Of a DNA stretch of 13,964 nt, positions 1 through 6,057 are shown one piece after another; within the stretch, counting starts at the first letter, position 1, and each line of letters opens with the position of its first letter. Source of the stretch: DASYSA01 sp036003885 (GTDB lineage Bacteria; Acidobacteriota; Blastocatellia; UBA7656); NCBI GenBank assembly GCA_036003885.1, contig DASYSA010000133.1, positions 1 to 13,964 of the forward strand. Direction: 5' to 3'. Made by a program: the position numbers and the translations under genes. The notes under the pieces are model-generated. The model did not search any database, was not told where the DNA came from, and worked only from the letters and a program-made list of their open reading frames with translations.

Positions 1-2
1 CG

Positions 3-461
3 GAGCTGGGTTGGAAGATCAAACCCGAGAGGGTGGGCTTCCTCGCCGCCAGCGTTCCGAGATGGCAGCCGTTTCTCGATACAAACCCGGCGCTCGAACG
101 GCTTGCTCAGAAGTTTCAGCTTGGGATCCTCTCAAACATCGATGAAGACCTGCTCAACGCAACCCTCAAACACCTCACCGTGCGATTCGACCTTACGATA
201 ACAGCCGAACGAGTGCGTTCGTATAAACCCGGACTGGCACACTTTCGGGAAGCGGCCGCTCAGACGCCCGGCAAGCGGATGCTGCATGCGGCGCAGAGTT
301 ACTTCCACGATGTAGTTCCGGCGAGCAGACTCGATATCCCGGTTGCATGGGTCAATCGCAAAGGTGAGAGCATCGGCGAAGGCGGCATAGATCCCACGTA
401 TGAGCTTGAGGACCTGAGCGGGCTTGCGGATCTGCTCGAGGGAATAGGAAGTAGGATCTAG
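3..461 (+). CDS. HAD-superfamily hydrolase, haloacid dehalogenase type (5' truncated)
   Basis: The reading frame is open from the first base of the window to a TAG at 459-461, so this is the C-terminal part of a longer gene. The motifs fit HAD phosphohydrolases/dehalogenases. GILSNID (coding about 123-143) matches motif II with its conserved Ser. SYKPG holds the motif III Lys. YFHDVVPA followed by IPVAWVNRKGE matches the motif IV acidic region and the typical AWVNR end of the type II haloacid-dehalogenase branch. The motif I nucleophile (DxD) must lie upstream of the window. A cytoplasmic enzyme acting on a small phosphorylated or halogenated substrate is expected from the family; the actual substrate cannot be told. 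The last codons (GIGSRI) are made of degenerate 7-bp units that continue as the downstream repeat array, so the C-terminus has probably been rewritten by repeat growth. Confidence 0.85.
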   Translation, partial: ELGWKIKPERVGFLAASVPRWQPFLDTNPALERLAQKFQLGILSNIDEDLLNATLKHLTVRFDLTITAERVRSYKPGLAHFREAAAQTPGKRMLHAAQSYFHDVVPASRLDIPVAWVNRKGESIGEGGIDPTYELEDLSGLADLLEGIGSRI

Positions 462-478
462 GATTTAGGATTTAGGAT
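441..478 (+). repeat. Left arm of heptamer tandem repeat (GATTTAG)
   Basis: Five consecutive 7-bp units run GGAATAG, GAAGTAG, GATCTAG, GATTTAG, GATTTAG, then a partial GAT. Units become more perfect downstream. The HAD stop codon TAG (459-461) is the end of the third unit, so the array straddles the gene end. The IS element interrupts it at 479, and the same array resumes at 1808. Confidence 0.9.
470..478. repeat. Target-site duplication, left copy
   Basis: The 9 bp ATTTAGGAT directly before the left inverted repeat is identical to 1808-1816, directly after the right one. The target is itself a 7-bp repeat, so the exact duplication length cannot be fixed: 9 bp fits the IS ends chosen here. 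Confidence 0.7.
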
Positions 479-495
479 CACTGCTGTCCGGTTAA
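479..495 (+). repeat. Left terminal inverted repeat of the IS
   Basis: CACTGCTGTCCGGTTAA pairs with the reverse complement of 1791-1807, differing only at the fifth and sixth bases. The transposase stop codon (minus-strand TAA, 492-494) lies inside this repeat. Confidence 0.85.
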
Positions 496-1661
496 AAATC
501 GAATAGAATCAGTTGGTTGCGACTGTTATATGGCTTACCTTGATCATCAAGGCCGTCGAATAGGCTTAAAATGGGCTTTTTTTCGAAAAGTGAGAGACTC
601 AGAACCTGCAAAATAGTGTAGACGCTTTGTTGCAGAGCGAGACGCCTCTTGAGGATCGCAATGAGAACATATACGCAGATTGAGATCCAGATTTGAGTCT
701 TGACGCTGTTGATCGAAGTGCCAAAGAACTGTTTTATTCGTAGGTGTTGTTTGATCCACTTGAAGAAGAGTTCGATCTGCCAGCGCTTGTGATACAGCTC
801 GGCAATGGTCAGCGCAGTGACATTGAAATTGTTGGTGAGGAAAACGAAGTACTTATCGATATCCTCTGCAAAGTAGGAAACTCTGCGCAGAGGATCAGGG
901 TAGAGAGTCTGACTCTTTGGGCCAGTGAGCAGGATGGTCTGATCGCTGCGCAGGCCAGTGGATTTGTCGACCGGGCGCGAGTACTGGCGACGGAACCGCA
1001 GATCTTTTTTAGCGCGAACGACAAAGAAGGTGAGAGCGACGTGGAGGCTGTAAAGACGCAGAAAATCGATGTACCCTTTGTCCATCACGATGAAGGTACC
1101 AGGCTCTGGCACCAGAACATCGAGCGCTCTCAAATCATGCGTTTTCCCGTGGGTAATGTGAATAAAGACCGGAATAGAGCTGGGTACTTCAATCATGGTA
1201 TGAAGCTTAATGGCTCCCTTAGCTCTCCTGAATACTGCCCAAGGGAATAGTGCTAAGCACAGATCGATCGTGGTCGAATCCAAGGCATACACCGTGGCAT
1301 CGAGGTCAATTCCGAGTTCGACATCATCATAAAGAGGTCGAGCGACGCTAATCAGGGAGTGCGCAAGATCGCTATAGATTCTCCAATCGCGATTCTCATT
1401 AGCTTCAGCGAGAGTCGAGCGCTTGATCGGCGCACTGAGTCCACAGTGGTAAAGCTTGTTATGATGCGCCCCGAAACAAACTTCTATATCCCGCAGGCTC
1501 TCGCGATAGGTAAGTTGCGCGAAGGCCATAGCCAGAAACTGATCCCAGCACGACAAACGGCGGACGCGCCAATTGCCACTGTATCGCTCAACACATCGAT
1601 TGAACTCGTTATGAGATATGAGCTCCATGATTTGAGAAAACACTGTTCGACCCTGATTCAT
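492..1661 (-). CDS. IS4-family DDE transposase
   Basis: The 389-residue protein catalyses cut-and-paste movement of the surrounding element. The N-terminal ~75 residues (FSQIMELISHNEFN..., CWDQFLAMAFAQL) match the N-terminal domain common in IS4-type transposases (DUF4372-like). The RNase-H-like DDE core follows: D128 in ALDST, D194 in VMDKGY, and E297 within the IS4 signature Y-x2-R-x3-E-x6-K (Y290, R293, E297, K304). Length is normal and there is no frameshift. The ATG at 1661 is preceded by a strong AGGAGGAAGGG ribosome-binding site. The stop codon is embedded in the terminal inverted repeat. Sizeable antisense reading frames overlapping this gene are shadows. Confidence 0.95.
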   Translation of the reverse strand: MNQGRTVFSQIMELISHNEFNRCVERYSGNWRVRRLSCWDQFLAMAFAQLTYRESLRDIEVCFGAHHNKLYHCGLSAPIKRSTLAEANENRDWRIYSDLAHSLISVARPLYDDVELGIDLDATVYALDSTTIDLCLALFPWAVFRRAKGAIKLHTMIEVPSSIPVFIHITHGKTHDLRALDVLVPEPGTFIVMDKGYIDFLRLYSLHVALTFFVVRAKKDLRFRRQYSRPVDKSTGLRSDQTILLTGPKSQTLYPDPLRRVSYFAEDIDKYFVFLTNNFNVTALTIAELYHKRWQIELFFKWIKQHLRIKQFFGTSINSVKTQIWISICVYVLIAILKRRLALQQSVYTILQVLSLSLFEKKPILSLFDGLDDQGKPYNSRNQLILFDF

Positions 1662-1790
1662 TTCCCTTCCTCCTCTGCGAGTTTTGAGAAGGATAGGGCC
1701 ACAAACACGCGAACGAAAATCAAATCGTTTAGATCATTTATGCACCATAATCTTATATCGCTCAGTGACTTGGGCGATTTCCCAAAAACC

Positions 1791-1807
1791 TTAACCGGAC
1801 ACTAGTG
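1791..1807 (-). repeat. Right terminal inverted repeat of the IS
   Basis: TTAACCGGACACTAGTG is the inverted partner of 479-495 (15 of 17 bases). About 130 bp separate it from the transposase start, which leaves room for the transposase promoter; I see no unambiguous -35/-10 pair there. Confidence 0.85.
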
Positions 1808-1816
1808 ATTTAGGAT
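1808..1816. repeat. Target-site duplication, right copy
   Basis: ATTTAGGAT is identical to 470-478 and abuts the right end of the IS. It also forms the first unit of the resumed heptamer array, so its boundary is approximate. Confidence 0.7.
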
Positions 1817-1880
1817 TTAGGATTTAGGATTTAGGACTTAGGATATCCTCTAGATCCTAAATCCTAGATCCTAGATCCTA
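1808..1880. repeat. Right part of heptamer array with inverted arm
   Basis: Four ATTTAGG units and one ACTTAGG (1808-1842) run into a GGATATCC centre (about 1841-1848). The same heptamer then appears in opposite orientation: read on the minus strand from 1880 it is TAGGATC, TAGGATC, TAGGATT, TAGGATC. The first TAG of that arm is the stop codon of the metalloprotease gene (1878-1880). The two arms can pair into a long imperfect hairpin between convergent genes. It may serve as a bidirectional transcription barrier, although it lacks a classic U-tract. Confidence 0.85.
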
Positions 1881-3710
1881 TTGACTGGTCAGCACCGCAA
1901 GCCTGTACCCGACACTCGTCCCGTCGAAGGCGCTCACCCCGATGAAATAATCGCCGGAGGCCAGCTCGATTCCGATCGCCTCCGTCGCGGTCTCTCCTGC
2001 GCTGAAAGCGATAATCGTAGAACTGTTGAACGCCACCCTCTTTTTGCCTAGCGAAGAGTCGAACAGATACAAATCCAGATCGCTGCTGGCTGTGCCGCCG
2101 ACCGGCCGGAGCAGAATATAGACCACCTTCGGGGCGGTGAGAGTGAATTTATAGATATCCTCGATTTGATCGCTGGACCCGTCGGGAAAGCCGGTCAGTC
2201 GCAGCACGCTGGGATCGTTGAATGCCGCACTGCCACTGATCTCAGCCGGTAGATCGAGCCGCTGAGCCTTCTTTGTCTTGTCGTTGGGTTCTCGTTCGTC
2301 GGCGAGAGTGACGGCGGCGCTCGAGAAGCCGTTCAGGATGATATCGATGCCGGAATTGACCCTACCGGGTGTCACCAGTATGGGCTGGAAGTCTCCCGGA
2401 ATGTCTGATGAATCCCCCGACTCTCGCGAGCCGTTGTAGAACTCGGGCACCAGAATCGGAAGCTGCTCACTGAGCGGACCAATACCTGAACCTCCAACCG
2501 CTCGACTGTTGATCTGCTGTATCTCAATCGAGTATTGGCCCGGTGGCAAACCATCGATACGATATGCGCCCGTGCCAAACTCCAACCCTGTTACAGCGCT
2601 CGAGCTGGTGGCAAGCGGATCGGTTACGTCCTGATCGGGGGGTGTGCCCGGCACCCCGTCTAAGTCGACTTGAATCTGGGTTCCAGGGAATCCTGGAAAT
2701 GCCTGGGCGCCGGCCGGAGGTGGGTAAGCGCCTCGGCTTATCCGCCGCGCGACCACATTGACTCCGCTGATAGGAAAGTCACCTGAGCTCGTCCGAATGA
2801 GAACCCGTCCCTCGATTGCGCCGTTTTGAGAACCTGGATCCGTTGCACGATAGCCCGGCGCCGGATATAGATTTGATAAAGCGTTTTTGGTGTCCAAATC
2901 GAGCGAAGCGACCCAGAAGCCGGAGCTCCTGAAGCCGCCTGAACTGAGAAATACAGACCCGCCCGGCGGGTTGAAAATAAAGGGGTAGAGGGTTTCGGTG
3001 AAAGGGGCATACAGGTCAAACGCCTGCGACTGAGTGAATCCCGCCGGAAGCGTCTCTCCAGTTCTGTCGCTTGCGATCAGCCCATTGATCTGCGCGTGGT
3101 CGAGTGGGCCGGCGAAGTGCCCGAATTCGTGAGTGAAGACCCCAAGGAAGGGGATCTCGCCCAGCGTGCTGATGGCTGCGCCGTTCAACACCACCAGTCC
3201 CTCTCTCAATGTGTTGGTCGGCTGATCCAGTTGAATGAAGGTAAAGAAGCCAAGCACTCCGCCCCCGCCGGTAATCGCCCCGTCGCTGTCGAATATGATC
3301 GCGTTCTGAAAGCTCCGGCTCTTACTGATCTTCCCGAAATTCGTACCATCGACGTCAAGCGGGGCCCCTGTGTCCGGGTCCAGGATCGAGCCTGCATTTA
3401 CAAAATCTATGCTTGCAGTGGGAATCTCGGAATACTCCCTGAAGATCCTATCGACAAGGCCGACTGCTCTTGTGTTGGATAGCGGTCCAAGCGGTCCGGA
3501 ATCAACTCGGTATAGGACCCGCCCCGATTCGTCTACAGTCTTCAGATTGAGTGGTCCGCCCTGGACGAGAGTGCGAGGCCACCTGGTCGGTTGCCCATTT
3601 GCCACAAGCAGCGGCCCGCCGGCCCTGGCCCGCGGCGCAATGATTGCGATTGCCGCAAAAACAAACGCGAGGGACAGCATCAGGCGAAGTTTGGAACTGT
3701 GCTTAGTCAT
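1878..3710 (-). CDS. Secreted matrixin-like zinc metalloprotease with PPC domain
   Basis: The 610-residue exported protein starts with a signal peptide (basic start, hydrophobic 9-25, likely cleavage after ARA at 30). A zinc-protease motif lies at 194-205, HEFGHFAGPLDH: HExxH, then Gly, then a third His. This fits metzincins/matrixins, but with three residues between Gly and His instead of two. ETLYPF (239-244) stands where many bacterial matrixins have a Met-turn TMYP. DLDTKNALSNLYP (271-283) resembles the family's end of catalytic domain. GAIEGRV to YRIDGLPPGQYSIEI (298-397) looks like a carboxypeptidase-regulatory/Cna-B type beta domain. Residues 470-607 form a bacterial pre-peptidase C-terminal (PPC) domain (EREPND..., DIYKFTL, DLDLYLFD, GDYFIGVSAF). 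The start ATG overlaps the upstream stop (ATGA), with GGGGAG as ribosome-binding site, so translation is probably coupled. The protease role is a family inference; substrate unknown. Confidence 0.8.
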   Translation of the reverse strand: MTKHSSKLRLMLSLAFVFAAIAIIAPRARAGGPLLVANGQPTRWPRTLVQGGPLNLKTVDESGRVLYRVDSGPLGPLSNTRAVGLVDRIFREYSEIPTASIDFVNAGSILDPDTGAPLDVDGTNFGKISKSRSFQNAIIFDSDGAITGGGGVLGFFTFIQLDQPTNTLREGLVVLNGAAISTLGEIPFLGVFTHEFGHFAGPLDHAQINGLIASDRTGETLPAGFTQSQAFDLYAPFTETLYPFIFNPPGGSVFLSSGGFRSSGFWVASLDLDTKNALSNLYPAPGYRATDPGSQNGAIEGRVLIRTSSGDFPISGVNVVARRISRGAYPPPAGAQAFPGFPGTQIQVDLDGVPGTPPDQDVTDPLATSSSAVTGLEFGTGAYRIDGLPPGQYSIEIQQINSRAVGGSGIGPLSEQLPILVPEFYNGSRESGDSSDIPGDFQPILVTPGRVNSGIDIILNGFSSAAVTLADEREPNDKTKKAQRLDLPAEISGSAAFNDPSVLRLTGFPDGSSDQIEDIYKFTLTAPKVVYILLRPVGGTASSDLDLYLFDSSLGKKRVAFNSSTIIAFSAGETATEAIGIELASGDYFIGVSAFDGTSVGYRLAVLTSQ

Positions 3711-4459
3711 TGGGCTATGCTCCCCTTCTGCTCGCCGTGGGCGGCAACGATCTGTTCGACAAGTCCAACAAACGCGTCGAGCGGTAAGGCTCCGCGCTTC
3801 CTCACGAGCGTTTCACTTTGCGCGCTCAAACCCTGCTCTCGAAAGTTCAAAAGGGGCTCATCACGATCTGGGAAGATCATCTTGGCGTCGGCATCTTTCA
3901 TCCGCCAGCCATTGTAGGGAGTAGTGAACAGGCCGAGATTGTTGATGTTGTTGCGAACAAGCTCCTGTCCTGAAGGCATCCGGGAAATCTTGAACGCGCC
4001 CTGATCAGCCCCAACGGGATAGGTAACTTTGCCTCCGAGGTAGTTCGGAATCAGGAACAGCACCATGCGGTCGCCTATGCTGTATTCGCCCATTCCGTGA
4101 ATCGTGTCGGGGGTAACGGCGCGGCCGTGCATGGTTATCTGTCCGCCCTTGCCCGTAGCCGGCTGCGATCGGTGCCCGAGCTGCGTGAATGTCAATCGCC
4201 TGGGGAGCTTCCCTTTGATGGCATGCTCGAGATCAAAGGTGTAGCGAGTTACCGCCAAATCTCCCCCGGCGATGAACTCAGTGGTGTCTTCCGCGCCAAC
4301 GCACACACCGACAAACACGCGATCGGCAGTGGCAACCATCTCTTCGAGGTTGAATCGCAGCACTGCATGATGAGCAGCACTCGGCTGAACCGAACTGACC
4401 AGGATCAGTGCGACCGCGACCACGACCATCGAAGTTCGAAATGAATGTGATGATGACAT
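3707..4459 (-). CDS. Secreted protein of unknown function, coupled to the metalloprotease
   Basis: The 250-residue protein is probably exported: hydrophobic residues 10-23 followed by a likely cleavage site near SAA (about 29). The ATG at 4459 is chosen because GAGGAG sits just before it; an in-frame ATG at 4516 would add 19 polar residues before the signal peptide and lacks such a site. The body contains ATADRVFVGVCVG (43-55), TRYTFDLEHAIKGKLPRRLTF (71-91) and GEYSIGDRMVLFLIP (124-138). This beta-rich pattern (AD-x-VFVG, then YTF-x6-IKG) resembles uncharacterised secreted proteins found near peptidase genes, and I cannot name a family with confidence. Its stop overlaps the protease start by 4 bp, so the two are very likely made together. 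It could be an inhibitor, chaperone or partner of the protease; that is inference from context only. Confidence 0.75.
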   Translation of the reverse strand: MSSSHSFRTSMVVVAVALILVSSVQPSAAHHAVLRFNLEEMVATADRVFVGVCVGAEDTTEFIAGGDLAVTRYTFDLEHAIKGKLPRRLTFTQLGHRSQPATGKGGQITMHGRAVTPDTIHGMGEYSIGDRMVLFLIPNYLGGKVTYPVGADQGAFKISRMPSGQELVRNNINNLGLFTTPYNGWRMKDADAKMIFPDRDEPLLNFREQGLSAQSETLVRKRGALPLDAFVGLVEQIVAAHGEQKGSIAQ

Positions 4460-4639
4460 AGGTGTCTCCTCAGTTGCTTTCGGGTGGTGACAGGATTCTC
4501 GAGATCTAACGCTCACCTCTGAGAGATGTTGGGGAGGCTTCGATTCTAACTCTCAGCGCCGCTAATCGCCATCCCAAACCTCCGAACTCTTCCCTGAGCG
4601 CCTGATTTCGCTCCACTATCTAAAGCATGATGCCCTGAA

Positions 4640-4653
4640 AACACTTCGGTGTT
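4640..4653 (-). terminator. Short hairpin downstream of the YCF48 gene, weak terminator candidate
   Basis: AACAC-TTCG-GTGTT forms a 5-bp stem about 25 bp past the YCF48 stop. On the minus strand it is followed by only a short T-run (four Ts, two of them in the stem), so termination would be weak. On the plus strand the loop is a C(UUCG)G tetraloop, an unusually stable hairpin. No clear promoter was found in the remaining 4460-4639 stretch before the next minus-strand gene. Confidence 0.3.
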
Positions 4654-4677
4654 GTCTCGCCCAAAGCCTGGCATTTC

Positions 4678-5673
4678 CTATTTATCAACCCCTTGGAGTG
4701 CTGCGGGTTCGAGTCTCTGCATCACGCCGCGACGACCGACTGCAACTCCATGCGACGGTCCCGTCAGGTCAATGGCCATCAGAGCGCGCGACGAAACGGG
4801 GGCGATGGGAGTCCATGTCTTTCCCCCGTCACTTGAACCGACTGTTGCCCCGGCCGAGCCGACAGCCCAAAAGACGTTCTCGGCTGCCGCCGATACCGCA
4901 TTCAGCGCTTCCGTCGTCCCCGACGGCGCCGGTGTCCAGGTACTGCCGTTCTCACTTCGCAGAATTGTTCCCTTTTCGCCTGTGGCGATCAGAGCATCAG
5001 GCCTCGCGAGCGCCAGTCCGTAAAGGCCTGCTCGGGTGCCTGAAACCTGTTGGTTCCACGTCGCACCCCCATCTGCCGTTGCCAGAATCAGGCCGTCCTC
5101 TCCAACAATCCACCCGTTCTTCTCCGACGAGAACCGAATGGTCCAAAGATCTTCTACCCGTCCACTGCGGGCAACTTCCCAGGTGTCGCCGCCGTTGGTT
5201 GTCCGAAGCAGCAATCCGGCTCCGCCTGAGATCCATCCGCGCTGCGCATCCAGGAAAAAGACTGAGTTCAGCAGCTCGCTGCCGTGCTCTATTCGCTGAG
5301 TCTTCCAGGTGCGGCCACCATCGTCGGTTCGCTCGATGCGCCCCGCGAGTCCGGCTACCCACCCCCTGGTTCGAGTGATGAATTGAACGCTGTTGAGCAC
5401 TTCAAGAGTACGCGCGATAGGTGTCCAGTTCTTCCCACCGTCAGAGGTTTCAAAGATCGCGCCGCCGGTGGGCCCTATGTTCCCAACAGCCCAACCCTCG
5501 TCGCCATCGACGAAATCGATCGCAAGCAGATCGAACGCTCCCACAGCGGGAGCACTTGCCCAACGTACGCCGCCCGGCCCGCCGGCAGAAGGCGAGGTCG
5601 GTAAAGGCGGCGGCTTCTGTCCGCACGAGACAGCCAGAAACGCCGCACTTATTACAAACAGTCTACGAATCAA
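4678..5673 (-). CDS. YCF48/BNR-type beta-propeller lipoprotein
   Basis: The 331-residue protein starts with a lipoprotein-type signal (basic MIRR, hydrophobic 5-16, Cys17 in AVSC followed by a Pro-rich linker), so it is probably anchored in the outer membrane or facing the periplasm. The rest is built of about seven repeats, each with a GW-x-VG-like strand (GWAVG 60, GWVAG 104, GWISG 147, GWIVG 187, IATG 229, WAVG 269, VAVG 310). Most are followed by TxDGGxTW Asp-box motifs. This is the photosystem-II-assembly-factor-like/BNR propeller fold. In non-photosynthetic bacteria it usually has no known enzymatic role and may bind proteins or glycans. The start is a TTG at 5673 with only a distant GAGG; no in-frame ATG lies nearby upstream. 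It is followed by two more minus-strand genes for exported proteins. Confidence 0.85.
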   Translation of the reverse strand: MIRRLFVISAAFLAVSCGQKPPPLPTSPSAGGPGGVRWASAPAVGAFDLLAIDFVDGDEGWAVGNIGPTGGAIFETSDGGKNWTPIARTLEVLNSVQFITRTRGWVAGLAGRIERTDDGGRTWKTQRIEHGSELLNSVFFLDAQRGWISGGAGLLLRTTNGGDTWEVARSGRVEDLWTIRFSSEKNGWIVGEDGLILATADGGATWNQQVSGTRAGLYGLALARPDALIATGEKGTILRSENGSTWTPAPSGTTEALNAVSAAAENVFWAVGSAGATVGSSDGGKTWTPIAPVSSRALMAIDLTGPSHGVAVGRRGVMQRLEPAALQGVDK

Positions 5674-6057
5674 ACCAGACGACTCGACCTCTTTGGATTG
5701 TGTGGATATCGACTTCTGGATGGCCGCTCAAAGACTACCAATACTGTCTCAAAACCGCAACATTAAACACCGCAGACTACTGGAACGGGGTATGAGTGTG
5801 AGAGGGGCGTCGTTGATCCTCGCAACCCCGTTGGAATGGGCATTGTCGTCAAACCTTCAGATCCGCGAGCCGCCGCAAAAAGAGACGGAAGCCTTCCCCG
5901 TGGACGAGTATGTGAAACCGGGCCTTTCCTTAGAAGATTGTTGACAAATGTGCAAAGTAGTACATAATTTGGTCACTTTTTCGATGCTCCGTCGAATACC
6001 CCCACGTGTCAACCGTCTGATTGCGGGATTTGAGGACCAGTCCTTCGAGGCAGTCTC
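5674..6057. other. Divergent intergenic region, 384 bp
   Basis: This region separates the minus-strand lipoprotein gene from the plus-strand PilZ gene. It holds the strong promoter at 5941-5968. It also has a perfect 8-bp inverted repeat AACGGGGT (5784-5791) / ACCCCGTT (5825-5832) with a 33-bp spacer containing a smaller GAGG/CCTC pair. This could be an operator or structured leader for either gene, but nothing proves a role. A 74-codon plus-strand frame (5720-5944) has no ribosome-binding site, runs into the promoter, and is not called. I see no convincing promoter for the lipoprotein gene. Confidence 0.6.
5941..5968 (+). promoter_or_regulatory. Strong sigma70-like promoter for the J-like/PilZ gene
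   Basis: A perfect -35 TTGACA (5941-5946), a 16-bp spacer and CATAAT (5963-5968; five of six matches to TATAAT) lie about 90 bp before the ATG at 6058. The surroundings are AT-rich. It would give a leader of roughly 80 nt. The call rests on consensus match and position. Confidence 0.7.

Larger units (their letters stand above)
479..1807 (-). mobile_element. Complete IS4-family insertion sequence, 1,329 bp
   Basis: The element is bounded by 17-bp imperfect terminal inverted repeats (479-495 and 1791-1807; 15 of 17 match, shared core TGTCCGGTTAA). It is flanked by a 9-bp direct repeat and carries one intact transposase on the minus strand. Base composition is visibly more AT-rich than the neighbouring genes, which fits recent arrival. 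It sits between two convergent genes inside a heptamer repeat and disrupts no coding sequence. The intact ends, target duplication and open reading frame suggest it could still be active. Confidence 0.9.

Noticed and set aside
744..1250. A 168-codon plus-strand frame inside the IS
   Set aside because: It lies opposite the transposase catalytic core with its full DDE signature; composition is that of a shadow frame.
441..1880. Heptamer repeats considered as a CRISPR array
   Set aside because: Units are 7 bp and contiguous with no spacers, and no cas genes are present.
5393..5944. A 183-codon plus-strand frame opposite the start of the YCF48 gene
   Set aside because: Most of it is antisense to the propeller lipoprotein, it has no ribosome-binding site, and it ends inside the TTGACA promoter element.
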